Origin: Thiothrix winogradskyi
Lineage (GTDB): Bacteria > Pseudomonadota > Gammaproteobacteria > Thiotrichales > Thiotrichaceae
Direction: 5' to 3'
Assembly (NCBI RefSeq): GCF_021650935.1
Contig: NZ_CP091244.1
Span: forward strand, 2,790,001 to 2,854,000
Length of the DNA: 64,000 bases
Positions 51,273 through 60,411 of the stretch are shown here, one piece after another. Every line of letters starts with the position of its first letter. Position 1 is the stretch's first letter. Under the pieces are notes generated by a model. It did not search any database and was not told the origin of the DNA. It worked only from the letters and a program-made list of their open reading frames with translations. The translations under genes and the position numbers were made by a program.

Positions 51273-51749
51273 TTAATATTTTGGCGGTAAATTCGACTTC
51301 GGTTTATCCCGAAATTCCAGCATTTGCCCGCTCCCCACTGGCGCACCCGCGCCACCTGCCCCGCCATCGCTGAGCAAACCCACTTGGGTACGCCCCTGCG
51401 CCACGCGCTCTTTGGTATCAAACAATGCCTGATGCAATTTTCGGCTGTATGGCAAGGCATACACCCGTGGCTCGCCATCATCGGTTTCGCGCACCCACAT
51501 ACGGATCGCGCCGTCCTTGCCTTGGCTTGGCTCGAACACATCCGCCGCAATCAGCTCGAATTTTTCCGGCAAGGGCTGCGGTGCAGGCCACCCCTTGGTA
51601 TCTTGCAAACCTTGCCAATGCAGCCAGTAAAACAGCGGCAAACACACCGTGAGCAGCAACTTACAGCGCCAGCCGGGTTTGCCCAACCACAGCCACACCA
51701 CAAACGCCAGCGGAATCACATAGGCAAACACGAGAGTTAACGATTCCAT
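51273..51749 (-). CDS. Small membrane protein of ExbB-like operon
   Basis: 158 residues with two N-terminal membrane segments (LTLVFAYVIPLAFVVWLWLG and LLLTVCLPLFYWLHW) and a soluble part containing PEKFELIAADVFEPSQG and RVYALPYSR. No recognised family. It overlaps the upstream 212-residue gene by 13 bp and is clearly part of the same operon as the proton-channel-like gene, so it is probably an accessory subunit. Confidence 0.65.
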   Translation of the reverse strand: MESLTLVFAYVIPLAFVVWLWLGKPGWRCKLLLTVCLPLFYWLHWQGLQDTKGWPAPQPLPEKFELIAADVFEPSQGKDGAIRMWVRETDDGEPRVYALPYSRKLHQALFDTKERVAQGRTQVGLLSDGGAGGAGAPVGSGQMLEFRDKPKSNLPPKY

Positions 51750-52375
51750 ACATCCACCGGAATGTGATCTAAGCCATAAGGGGTTAATTTCAGTGGTAAC
51801 TTATTGAAACTAGACACCGTGCCATCTTCCGCAATGCTGAAACGCACCGCTGTGACTTCCGCATCCTGTGCTGTCAGCTCCACGGTTTCGGCGAATACGG
51901 TTTGGAAACGCGGGTTAATCTGGTCAACTTTTACCTGCACTTTTAACGGTGGCGGCGAGGCGGCTTGGTAATAATACAGATTGACAATGTATTCCCCCGC
52001 GTAACGTTTGCGAATCGTGACGATTTCCTGATTGATGGAATGCACCACTTCGCGCCCATCCACGCTAATCGTGTCATTGATTTTGCCGCGATCATCCCGA
52101 TCCAGATGCAAAAAACCGGCTTCGGCTTTGAGGTAAGACACCGTGTCACCCGATGGCGCGTGTACCCACAAATCCACGTCATCCGCCACATCAGGCTGCC
52201 AAGTGGCTGAAATCACGTATTCCGCCTGCATATCCACCTTGGCTTTATCCGCTTCGGGATTAATAAACACCAGACTCACCAAAAACAAAAAGCTAAACCC
52301 CAGCAAGGTGTTAAACAGCAAGTCGATAAACGGGTCAGTTGGCACTTGTCTGCCCGTGCGGCGGTATAAACTCAT
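51737..52375 (-). CDS. Single-TM partner (ExbD/MotB-like position)
   Basis: 212 residues. A short cytoplasmic N-terminus with VPTDPFIDLLFNTLLGFSFLFLVSLVFI, where a conserved Asp sits at the start of the helix, as in ExbD/TolR/MotB-type stators. The rest is extracytoplasmic and beta-rich (YVISATWQPDVADDVDLWVHAP). The gene overlaps the ExbB/MotA-like gene by 4 bp. It lacks an OmpA-type peptidoglycan domain. By arrangement it is the plug partner of the channel gene. Confidence 0.7.
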   Translation of the reverse strand: MSLYRRTGRQVPTDPFIDLLFNTLLGFSFLFLVSLVFINPEADKAKVDMQAEYVISATWQPDVADDVDLWVHAPSGDTVSYLKAEAGFLHLDRDDRGKINDTISVDGREVVHSINQEIVTIRKRYAGEYIVNLYYYQAASPPPLKVQVKVDQINPRFQTVFAETVELTAQDAEVTAVRFSIAEDGTVSSFNKLPLKLTPYGLDHIPVDVWNR

Positions 52376-53070
52376 GCAGGCAATTCCGCCGCGCTCATCG
52401 CGATAATCCGACTAATCAGCCGATCCGCACAACGATCCAACCAATGGCATTGAATGCTGACCAGCATTGCCCCGCCTAAACCCGCCAGCGTGGTATACAG
52501 TGCCACCTGCATTCCGCCGCCCATGCTGGTGAGCAATTGTTTGAGTGCGTTAATGCCTTCCGCCTGCAATTCATACACCGAACCCAACATCAGCATAAAG
52601 CCAATTACCGTGCCGAGCAGACCTAAGCGCAACATTAAATCGGATAAAAACCAACCCGAACTGTGCCCGCTATGCACGCGCTCAATCAAACGTGCCTGCA
52701 AGCTATCGGCAGGTGCGCCTTTACCTTGCACCTGCATTTGCCGCAACACCAGCATCAAATGTTCCTGCGCCCAACTGGCCGGATGTGTTTCCAGCCAACG
52801 CGCCCCCTCCCACTGTTGCGGTATCAGTTTCAGCAAACCAGCACTCAAGGTTTCAGCAGCAGCGGCTTGCTGCGACAACTGCCAAGCGCAACGCCCCAAA
52901 TACAAACTCACCAACACCAGCAACAATACAATGATGGCGGATAAATGCGTCTGGTCTTTCGCCCATAATTCCGCCCACAAGCCGTATTGCCACAGCAAAA
53001 ACCCACCAAACAGCATCAACCCAAACCACAGCAACCAGCCGTAAAATGGCATGTAAGAATCACGGCTCAT
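52372..53070 (-). CDS. MotA/TolQ/ExbB-like proton-channel protein
   Basis: 232 residues with three or four membrane helices: FYGWLLWFGLMLFGGFLLWQYG, HLSAIIVLLLVLVSLYLG, and the conserved pair LRLGLLGTVIGFMLMLGS / GGGMQVALYTTLAGLGGAMLV, the ExbB/TolQ signature. It would use proton flow to drive a process across the envelope. ATGA overlaps on both sides with its neighbours. No tonB, tolA or flagellar gene is nearby, so the load is unknown. Confidence 0.8.
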   Translation of the reverse strand: MSRDSYMPFYGWLLWFGLMLFGGFLLWQYGLWAELWAKDQTHLSAIIVLLLVLVSLYLGRCAWQLSQQAAAAETLSAGLLKLIPQQWEGARWLETHPASWAQEHLMLVLRQMQVQGKGAPADSLQARLIERVHSGHSSGWFLSDLMLRLGLLGTVIGFMLMLGSVYELQAEGINALKQLLTSMGGGMQVALYTTLAGLGGAMLVSIQCHWLDRCADRLISRIIAMSAAELPA

Positions 53071-54830
53071 GGTTTCTCCTGGGTAGCGTGTTGGACGAGT
53101 GCAGCAATGTGGGTAGCATGGAAAAAAGCATTATCGCGCAAAGCATTCGGCAAAATTGCGCTGATTTCTTCGGCAATTTTGCGTAATACCGGGTCTTGAT
53201 CGGCGACTTGCCAAACCGTGACCAACCATAACGCGGAAGGCGACGGCAATTGTGAATCAGCAATCACCGGCACGGCAATTTCCCCCAGTAGCGGGTTCGC
53301 TTCACTTTGCACCCAGCCCTTGCCTTGGTAATAACGCTGGTAAGTGTCGTGCAATAACTGACGTGCCGCGTCGGTAAACGCGCTTTGTTCGTTGGCTTTG
53401 CCCCACGCTGCCAAACCGTAAGCCAGATACACCCGATCCGCGAATTGCGCTTCCCCCGCTGCCGGTTCACCAATCAGGCGCGGCAACGTGTCTTGTTTGG
53501 TGAGAGCCAGTAATTGTGCGGCAAGCTTTTCACCGGCTTGTTGCAGTTCGGGGTCAAGCCCCTTGGCGGCAGCAAAGGCATTCAAGGCTAACCCGTTCCA
53601 ACCCAGCAAGGCTTTATCATCACTGCTTAGGGGACGCACACGCCGTTCGCTCAGTAATTTTTCCCGCAAGGCTTTGCCCGCATCGCCTTGGACTTTTACG
53701 AAAGGCAATACCTTATCGGCTTCCTCACCCAACAGGTTATGCACGCTGTTTTGCCAATCCTTGCCGACGGTGGCACTGAGCTGTTCCGGTTTCCACAGGT
53801 AATAACCGCCTGCTGTGCCATCCCCACCCACGGCGGATAATCCGGCACGCAATAAGCCATCATCGCGCCGGAATGCCGTGAGGGTATGTAACAATGCCTC
53901 GCGTCCGGCTTGCAGGTATGCCGGTTGTTTAAATTCCACGCCTGCCCGAATCAACAAGGGTGCTGCCAATACTTGGGTGTATAACATCTGCTCATAATGT
54001 GGGTGTGTCCAGCGGCGGTCATCGGTATAACGGAAAAATCCACCGCCCAGATGATCGCGCAAACCGCCGCCAATCAACGCTGCCAAACTGGTTTGCAAAA
54101 AAGCATACAAGTCTTTATCCGGCTTCAGTTGATGCAGGGTAAACAGTGCGCTTAGCTGCGGCAAGTTCGGGAATTTTTCCTGATCACCAAACCCGCCGTA
54201 TTCTTCATCGCCCGCGCCACTGACGTGTTGCAGAAACGCTTGCAATACATCGACGGGCATAGTGGTATCAGCCACCGTTGTCGCCGCATCGCGTTGTTGT
54301 GTCAGCGTATTGGCTTTCGCTTGGGCTTTTTCTTGAATGCTGGTTTTATTGGTCGCCCACTCGTTGAGGAAACGTTGCAGGGTTGCGTTAAACTCATCCG
54401 CTTTGGTGTAGTTAAAGCCACCGATGGGTAGCGCGTCCGGTGTGAGCATCACCGTCAGCGGCCAGCCCCCGAAACCGCGTTGCTGTTCCATAATGGTTTG
54501 CAAATAGGCATCGACCTCCGGCTCTAGCTCGCGATCCACAATGATCGGGATGAAACCGGCATTCACGGTTTCCCCCACCGCTTTGTCGCTGAAGGTGTCT
54601 TGTTTCATTTTGTGACACCAGTAACAACTCGAATAGCCGCTGGAAATCAAGATAGGTTTGCCACTGGCTTTTGCCTGTTCAAAAGCGGTGGCACTGAAGG
54701 TGTTCCAATGAATGCTATCATCGGCGTGGGAGCGGAAATACGGGGAGGGGTGGTCGCGTAATACGGTGTTGTGTGCCGCATGGCTCAGCAATGGTAATAA
54801 GCACAGACACAATAACGTCAATAAACGCAT
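53067..54830 (-). CDS. DUF255 thioredoxin-domain protein (YyaL-like), secreted
   Basis: 587 residues from the ATG at 54830, which follows GAGGAAG. A signal peptide (RLLTLLCLCLLPLLSHA) is unusual for this family, normally cytosolic. The DUF255 domain follows: HNTVLRDHPSPYFRSH, SIHWNTFSATAF, SSCYWCHKM (CxxC), and GGWPLTVMLTP. The rest is the glycosidase-like (alpha/alpha toroid) part. It is the first gene of the operon with the proton-channel pair. A periplasmic thiol or glycan-related role is inferred. Confidence 0.85.
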   Translation of the reverse strand: MRLLTLLCLCLLPLLSHAAHNTVLRDHPSPYFRSHADDSIHWNTFSATAFEQAKASGKPILISSGYSSCYWCHKMKQDTFSDKAVGETVNAGFIPIIVDRELEPEVDAYLQTIMEQQRGFGGWPLTVMLTPDALPIGGFNYTKADEFNATLQRFLNEWATNKTSIQEKAQAKANTLTQQRDAATTVADTTMPVDVLQAFLQHVSGAGDEEYGGFGDQEKFPNLPQLSALFTLHQLKPDKDLYAFLQTSLAALIGGGLRDHLGGGFFRYTDDRRWTHPHYEQMLYTQVLAAPLLIRAGVEFKQPAYLQAGREALLHTLTAFRRDDGLLRAGLSAVGGDGTAGGYYLWKPEQLSATVGKDWQNSVHNLLGEEADKVLPFVKVQGDAGKALREKLLSERRVRPLSSDDKALLGWNGLALNAFAAAKGLDPELQQAGEKLAAQLLALTKQDTLPRLIGEPAAGEAQFADRVYLAYGLAAWGKANEQSAFTDAARQLLHDTYQRYYQGKGWVQSEANPLLGEIAVPVIADSQLPSPSALWLVTVWQVADQDPVLRKIAEEISAILPNALRDNAFFHATHIAALVQHATQEKP

Positions 54831-54971
54831 GGGCTTCCTCGAATGAGTAGATGCACCATAATAGACGTTTAAACCATTAAGCATCAAGCAAGTACAGGAA
54901 TCGTGTGCTTACCCGTGATAAATATGGGAAAATTCACCGCCTCATCCCAATCTCTCAGTGTGGAGTCTATT

Positions 54972-55529
54972 TTGAAAAAATGTCTGCTGATTGCATTAAG
55001 CGTTCTCCTATTAGGTGGCTGTCTCGACCGTTTCGAGGTGCAACCGGATAATAAACTGCAAGCGCAACTGCCACCGGGCGCACGCATTACCGACGCTGGC
55101 ACCATGTTGGCGCAAGGGCGCGTGGTCGGGGTTAGCGATGGCGACACCTTGACCGTGTTAGCCAGCAACAAACGCACTTACAAAATCCGCCTACAAGGGA
55201 TTGACGCGCCTGAAACCAAACAAGCACACGGGCAAAAATGCAAAGAAATGCTCATGACCCGCGCCGTCAACCTCACTGCCGAGGTCGAAGCGTACAAACT
55301 CGACCGTTACGGGCGCGTGATTGGCAAAGTCACGGTAGAGAGCAAGGATGTCGCGCTGGAACAAATCAAAGCCGGTTGCGGCTGGCATTATGACGCATAC
55401 GCCAAAGAGCAAAGCGCTGACGATCAAGCCGCGTATGCCGCTGCGGAAAAACAAGCGCGTAAAGCCAAGCGCGGCTTATGGCGCGACAAACAACCGCAAG
55501 CCCCGTGGGATTTCCGCAAGCAACAGTAA
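54972..55529 (+). CDS. Thermonuclease-like (SNase) lipoprotein
   Basis: 185 residues from a TTG start, which follows GGAG by 8 bp. The lipobox LLGGC shows export and lipid anchoring. The SNase domain reads VGVSDGDTLTVL, KIRLQGIDAPETKQ, and YGRVIGKV; the catalytic Arg, Asp and Glu region is present, and the CGWHYDAYAKEQS end is typical. It degrades nucleic acid at the cell surface. Divergent from the DUF255 operon. Confidence 0.88.
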   Translation: MKKCLLIALSVLLLGGCLDRFEVQPDNKLQAQLPPGARITDAGTMLAQGRVVGVSDGDTLTVLASNKRTYKIRLQGIDAPETKQAHGQKCKEMLMTRAVNLTAEVEAYKLDRYGRVIGKVTVESKDVALEQIKAGCGWHYDAYAKEQSADDQAAYAAAEKQARKAKRGLWRDKQPQAPWDFRKQQ

Positions 55530-55535
55530 GCGCAG

Positions 55536-56597
55536 CTAGAAAATCGGCGTTTTGGCTTTTTCCCCTGCCACTTCGCGTACCAATTTTGGCACAAGGAAAC
55601 CGGGCAACTGTTGGCGCATTCCATCCACCATGTGCACTGCCTCGGTTTCCGCCACTTCAAAATGTGCCGCCCCCGCCACCCGATCGAGCACATGCAGGTA
55701 ATACGGCAAGACACGTTCCGCAAATAACGCTTCGCTCAAATTCACTTGCGCCTGCACACTGTTATTCACCCCACGTAACAGCACCGCCTGATTCAACAAA
55801 GTCACACCCGCCGAATGCAAAGCAGCCAACGCTTGGCGCACATCGTCCGCCGCCAACTCTTGCGCGTGATTGGCGTGAATCACCATCACCACTTGCTGAC
55901 GAATAGTTGCCAGCATCTGCAAAAATCCCGCATCAATCCGCGACGGCAACACCACCGGCAAACGGGTATGAAAACGTACTCGTTTTACATGAGAAATACC
56001 GTTCAACTGCTTGAAAAACAATGCCAAACGCTCATCAGCAAGCGTTAGCGGATCACCGCCACTCAAAATCACTTCGCACACATCAGGATTAGCACGGATA
56101 TAAGCCAATGCCCCTTCCCACTCGCCCTTCACCGGATTCGACTCGCTGTAAGGAAAATGCCGACGGAAACAATAACGGCAATGCACCGCACACGCGCCCG
56201 TCGTCACCAATAACACCCGCCCGTGATACTTGTGCAATACACCATCCGCCACCAGCGCCTGATTATCACCCACAGGGTCAGCGTGGAAACCTTCAACCAC
56301 TTGCAACTCGGCATCTAACGGCAACACTTGGCGTAACAGCGGATCGTTCCAATCGCCTTTCCGCATCCGCGCAATGTAACTATGCGGCACAAGCAAACGA
56401 AATTGCCGAGCAGCCTCTTCCGCTCCCTTCACCCCTTGCGGGGGAAGGGCTGGGGATGGGGGGTATTCTTCCAACCCCAAGACCTGCATCAACGCCAACG
56501 GATCGCGCACCGCCGCCGCTAATTCACGCTGCCAAACAGCTACTTTTGCAGACACAACATTTTCTACCTGATTTTTTATCTGGATTCCGGTTATCAT
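55536..56597 (-). CDS. epmB: EF-P beta-lysylation enzyme EpmB (radical SAM)
   Basis: 353 residues of the KamA-like lysine 2,3-aminomutase family. It makes (R)-beta-lysine, used by EpmA to modify EF-P. The radical-SAM cluster motif is CAVHCRYCFRRH, and the PLP-binding lysine region and SGGDPLTL follow. It is divergent from efp. Near residue 45 an in-frame repeat adds YPPSPALPPQGVKGAEEA to a region where homologues are shorter. Confidence 0.95.
   Translation of the reverse strand: MITGIQIKNQVENVVSAKVAVWQRELAAAVRDPLALMQVLGLEEYPPSPALPPQGVKGAEEAARQFRLLVPHSYIARMRKGDWNDPLLRQVLPLDAELQVVEGFHADPVGDNQALVADGVLHKYHGRVLLVTTGACAVHCRYCFRRHFPYSESNPVKGEWEGALAYIRANPDVCEVILSGGDPLTLADERLALFFKQLNGISHVKRVRFHTRLPVVLPSRIDAGFLQMLATIRQQVVMVIHANHAQELAADDVRQALAALHSAGVTLLNQAVLLRGVNNSVQAQVNLSEALFAERVLPYYLHVLDRVAGAAHFEVAETEAVHMVDGMRQQLPGFLVPKLVREVAGEKAKTPIF
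56423..56463. repeat. GC-rich palindromic repeat inside epmB
   Basis: ctcccttcaccccttgcggg and gaagggctggggatgggggg: a diverged copy of the repeat family, inserted in frame near the start of epmB. Confidence 0.6.
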
Positions 56598-56638
56598 AGC
56601 GGGCTATTTTACGTTTAGATGATTTTGGAGACGGACTA

Positions 56639-57208
56639 ATGGCCACCTATGGTAGCAATGATTTAAGAGTTGGTGTGAAGATTATCCTCAATGGCGACCC
56701 TTACACCGTCGTAGACAGCGACTTTGTAAAACCCGGCAAAGGTCAAGCCTTCACCCGCGCCCGCGTCCGCAACCTCAAAACCGGGCGTACCATTGAACAA
56801 ACCTTCAAATCCACAGAAACCCACGAAGGGGCTGACGTGGAAGACCGCGATATGGAATACCTCTATACCGACGGCGAAAACTGGACATTCATGGACAGCA
56901 GCTCTTTTGAACAGCTAGAAGCAGGCGCAACCGCCATGGCTGATGCCGTCAAATGGCTAAAAGGCAATGAAAAATGCGTCGTCACCTTATGGAACGGCGT
57001 ACCGCTGCAAGTCACCACGCCCAACTTTGCCGAATTGAAAATCACCCAAACCGACCCCGGCGTCCGTGGTGATACGGCGACCGGCGGCACTAAGCCTGCC
57101 ACGCTGGAAACCGGCGCAGTCGTGAAAGTGCCGCTTTACATGGAAGAAGGCGAAATCCTCAAAATCGACACCCGCACTGGCGAATACGTTTCCCGCGTTA
57201 AAGCGTGA
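56639..57208 (+). CDS. efp: Translation elongation factor P
   Basis: 189 residues, all three OB-like domains. Lys34 in VKPGKGQAF is the site of beta-lysylation and sits near the ribosomal P-site tRNA; it helps make consecutive prolines. The presence of EpmA and EpmB beside it agrees with this lysine being modified. Its stop overlaps the GTG start of epmA. Confidence 0.98.
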   Translation: MATYGSNDLRVGVKIILNGDPYTVVDSDFVKPGKGQAFTRARVRNLKTGRTIEQTFKSTETHEGADVEDRDMEYLYTDGENWTFMDSSSFEQLEAGATAMADAVKWLKGNEKCVVTLWNGVPLQVTTPNFAELKITQTDPGVRGDTATGGTKPATLETGAVVKVPLYMEEGEILKIDTRTGEYVSRVKA

Positions 57209-58125
57209 ATCTAGCTGCTTTGCACGAACGCGCATCCCTGAACCAGCAGGTGCGCGTTTTTTTTGCCGAACGCAAGGTGCTGGAAGTCGAAACCCCAGCA
57301 CTTTCGCAAGCGGGCAACACCGACCCGTTCATTGACAGTTTCAGCGTCAATACGCCGCAAGGTTTGCGTTATTTGCACACCTCGCCGGAATACCCGATGA
57401 AACGCTTGCTGGTGGAGGGTGCGGGTGACATTTACCAACTCTGCAAAGTGTGGCGACGTGATGAAAGCGGCAAACGCCATAACCCCGAATTCACAATGCT
57501 GGAATGGTATCGGCTCGGTTTTACTTGGCAGCAATTAATGCACGAAGTCGCCGATTTATTGCATATACTCATTCCGCACCTGCAAAAACCCCCGCGTTTT
57601 TGCAGTTATCGTGAGGCATTCCTTGAAACCGTGCAGCTTGATCCCCATCTTGCCACAGAAGCTGAATTATCGGCTTGTGCGCAGGCACACGGTATCGGCT
57701 TTAGCGGTGACATGCCGGTGCAGGCGTGGCGGGATTTGCTATTAACCCATTGTGTGGAACCGCACTTCCCCACTGACCAACTGACGTTTCTGTACCATTA
57801 CCCCGCCACTCAAAGTGCGCTGGCAACGGTACAGCAGGTAGACGGGCAGGCGGTTGCGGAACGTTTTGAGGTGTATTTAGGTGCAGTGGAACTCGGCAAT
57901 GGTTATCAGGAACAAACCGATTCAGCGCAGAATCGCTTAATTCTGGTACAAGATGCCAATACTCGCGGGCATGACATACCCGTCGATGAACGGTTTCTTG
58001 CGGCACTCGAAGATGGCTTGCCAGAATGTGCGGGCGTTGCCCTTGGCATCGACCGGATTTTGATGTGCAGGATGCAACTGGATGACCTGAAACAGGTTAT
58101 CGCTTTTTCATGGGAGGTGGCATAA
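57205..58125 (+). CDS. epmA: EF-P lysine ligase EpmA
   Basis: 306 residues, a truncated class II lysyl-tRNA synthetase homologue without an anticodon-binding domain, which attaches beta-lysine to EF-P Lys34. VWRRDESGKRHNPEFTMLEWYR is class II motif 2 and GVALGIDRILM is motif 3. GTG start overlaps the efp stop by 4 bp. Confidence 0.95.
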   Translation: MNLAALHERASLNQQVRVFFAERKVLEVETPALSQAGNTDPFIDSFSVNTPQGLRYLHTSPEYPMKRLLVEGAGDIYQLCKVWRRDESGKRHNPEFTMLEWYRLGFTWQQLMHEVADLLHILIPHLQKPPRFCSYREAFLETVQLDPHLATEAELSACAQAHGIGFSGDMPVQAWRDLLLTHCVEPHFPTDQLTFLYHYPATQSALATVQQVDGQAVAERFEVYLGAVELGNGYQEQTDSAQNRLILVQDANTRGHDIPVDERFLAALEDGLPECAGVALGIDRILMCRMQLDDLKQVIAFSWEVA

Positions 58126-58159
58126 TAGCCGCCGACACTAATATTCAAGGAGATTGAAC

Positions 58160-58489
58160 GTGGACTTTCTGATATCTAACGCTCATGCCGAAGGTGCAGC
58201 CGCACCAGCGGGTGGTGGCATCGAAATGTTGCTGATGATGGGCGTATTTTTCGCCATTATGTATTTCATGATTATCCGCCCGCAGCAAAAGCGTGCCAAA
58301 GAACATAAAATGATGATCGAATCCCTCAGCAAAGGCGATGAAATCGTTACCGGTGGTGGTGTGATGGGTAAAATTGCAGGCTTAGGTGATAACTTCGTCG
58401 ACCTGACAATTGCTGATAACGTCACTATCAAAGTACAAAAACATGCTGTTGCTTCTGTCCTGCCTAAAGGCACGATGAAAGGCGCGTAA
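58160..58489 (+). CDS. yajC: Sec translocase accessory subunit YajC
   Basis: 109 residues from the GTG at 58160, spaced 8 bp after AAGGAG. One membrane helix (IEMLLMMGVFFAIMYFMII) followed by RPQQKRAKEHKMM and GDEIVTGGGVMG, the YajC signature. First gene of yajC-secD-secF, which pulls exported proteins through SecYEG. Confidence 0.95.
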   Translation: MDFLISNAHAEGAAAPAGGGIEMLLMMGVFFAIMYFMIIRPQQKRAKEHKMMIESLSKGDEIVTGGGVMGKIAGLGDNFVDLTIADNVTIKVQKHAVASVLPKGTMKGA

Positions 58490-58546
58490 ACGGTAAGTGG
58501 GGGGATTTTCCCCCTCACCTCCAACCCCACACGGAATCCTATAACA

Positions 58547-60400
58547 ATGAATCGCTATCCACTCTGGAAGTACCTCATGATCGCAGTCGTACTGCTGATC
58601 GGGGTGATCTACTCTGTCCCCAACTTTTTTCCGTCTGAACCGGCGGTGCAGTTAAGCCCTAAAGTCGAACAGGCTATCGACCCGGCAACCATGCAACGCT
58701 TCGAGCAAGCATTACAGGCGCAAGGCTTAACCATTCGCGCCAGTGAGAACAACGGTCAACAAGCCTTGTTCCGCTTTGAAGACACCGATGTGCAACTCAA
58801 AGCGTCTGAAGCCTTGAAAGCAGCGGTCGGTGATCAGTTTGTGGTGGCGCTGAACCTTGCACCTTCCACCCCCAGTTGGTTACGCGCTTTGAATGCTAAC
58901 CCCATGTTCTTAGGGTTGGACTTGCGCGGCGGGGTACATTTCCTCATGGAAGTGGACATGAAAGCGGCATTGGATAAGCAGATTAACCGCTACGAAGACG
59001 AATTCCGTGATTTCCTGCGCGAACAAGACATCAAATATCTGGGCATTGCCCGCGAAGGTGATACGGTACTGGCAAAATTCCGCGATGCCGCCAGCCGCGA
59101 TGCCGCTATGGCAGCATTTGGCAAGGAATACCAGAATAGCCTGCAATTCACCGCACTGCCTGATACTAACGATTTGCAAGCCAGTATTTCGCAAACCGCG
59201 ATGCTGGACATTCAAAAGTTTGCCCTGCAACAAAACATTACCACCCTGCGCAAACGGGTGAACGAACTGGGAGTAGCCGAGCCGGTTATCCAGCAACAAG
59301 GCGCTAACCGCATCGTGGTACAGCTCCCCGGTGTACAAGATACCGCCCGCGCTAAAGAAATTCTGGGTGCAACCGCCACCCTCGAATTCCGTTTGGTCGA
59401 TGAGCAAAATGACCCGACACAAGCGCAACAAAGCGGGCGTGCACCCATTGGCTCACAGCTTTACAAAGAGCGTAGCGGCGACCCGATTCTGCTTAAACGC
59501 CAAGTGATGCTGACCGGCGATTTCATTATTGATGCCTCTTCTGGCTTTGATGAGAATAGCCGTCCGGCAGTACACATTACGCTTGATGGAAAAGGTGCTA
59601 CCCGGTTCAACAAAGTAACCGGCGAAAACGTTCAAAAACTGATGGGCGTGGTCTTCATCGAAAACAAGATCGAGACCCAAGAAGTCGACGGGCAAATGGT
59701 TAAAACCAGCAAGACTACCCAAGAAGTTATCAACGTTGCCCGTATTCAGGAGCAATTGGGTAAACGTTTCCAGATCACTGGGCTAGATTCGCCGAAAGAA
59801 GCACGTGACCTTGCCTTATTGCTGCGGGCAGGTGCATTAGCCGCGCCGGTTTATATCGTGGAAGAACGCACCGTCGGCCCTAGCATGGGTAAAGAGAACA
59901 TCGAAAAGGGCTTTAACTCCAATATTTGGGGGTTTGCTGCGGTGGTGTTGTTCATGGTGATTTACTACCGTGTTTTCGGCGTTATTTCCAGCTTAGCATT
60001 GGCTATTAACGGTTTCTTCCTGTTTGCGCTGCTTTCCATGATTCAAGCGACCCTGACCTTGCCGGGTTTGGCAGGTATCGCCTTGACGCTGGGTATGGCG
60101 ATTGATGCCAACGTCTTGATTAACGAACGTATCCGCGAAGAACTGCGTGCAGGTGCCTCGCCACAAGCTGCTATTAATGTCGGCTATGAACGTGCCTGGG
60201 GTACGATTATCGACTCTAACTTGACCACATTGATTGCAGGTATTGCACTGTTTTTATTGGGTTCCGGCCCTGTCAAAGGCTTTGCCGTGGTGCTGTGCTT
60301 GGGGATTTTAACTTCCATGTTCAGCGCGGTAACGGTGTCACGGGCGATAGTTAATCTCGTCTACGGTTACAAACCACGTCTGCAAAAACTGGCGATTTAA
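58547..60400 (+). CDS. secD: Protein translocase subunit SecD
   Basis: 617 residues. One N-terminal membrane helix and a large periplasmic part (FLGLDLRGGVHFLMEVD) precede five C-terminal helices with the RND-type LGMAIDANVLINERIREE. It drives late protein export with SecF using the proton gradient. Length is usual for Gammaproteobacteria. Confidence 0.97.
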   Translation: MNRYPLWKYLMIAVVLLIGVIYSVPNFFPSEPAVQLSPKVEQAIDPATMQRFEQALQAQGLTIRASENNGQQALFRFEDTDVQLKASEALKAAVGDQFVVALNLAPSTPSWLRALNANPMFLGLDLRGGVHFLMEVDMKAALDKQINRYEDEFRDFLREQDIKYLGIAREGDTVLAKFRDAASRDAAMAAFGKEYQNSLQFTALPDTNDLQASISQTAMLDIQKFALQQNITTLRKRVNELGVAEPVIQQQGANRIVVQLPGVQDTARAKEILGATATLEFRLVDEQNDPTQAQQSGRAPIGSQLYKERSGDPILLKRQVMLTGDFIIDASSGFDENSRPAVHITLDGKGATRFNKVTGENVQKLMGVVFIENKIETQEVDGQMVKTSKTTQEVINVARIQEQLGKRFQITGLDSPKEARDLALLLRAGALAAPVYIVEERTVGPSMGKENIEKGFNSNIWGFAAVVLFMVIYYRVFGVISSLALAINGFFLFALLSMIQATLTLPGLAGIALTLGMAIDANVLINERIREELRAGASPQAAINVGYERAWGTIIDSNLTTLIAGIALFLLGSGPVKGFAVVLCLGILTSMFSAVTVSRAIVNLVYGYKPRLQKLAI

Positions 60401-60411
60401 GGGGCTATACC

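Noticed and set aside
51273..53070. Zorya-type defence system (ZorA/ZorB)
   Set aside because: The channel gene is short, its partner lacks an OmpA-type domain, and no ZorC, ZorD or ZorE gene follows.
58490..58546. Further copy of the GC-rich palindromic repeat between yajC and secD
   Set aside because: A C-rich stretch (ccccctcacctccaacccc) is there, but the G-rich arm is not; too short to count.
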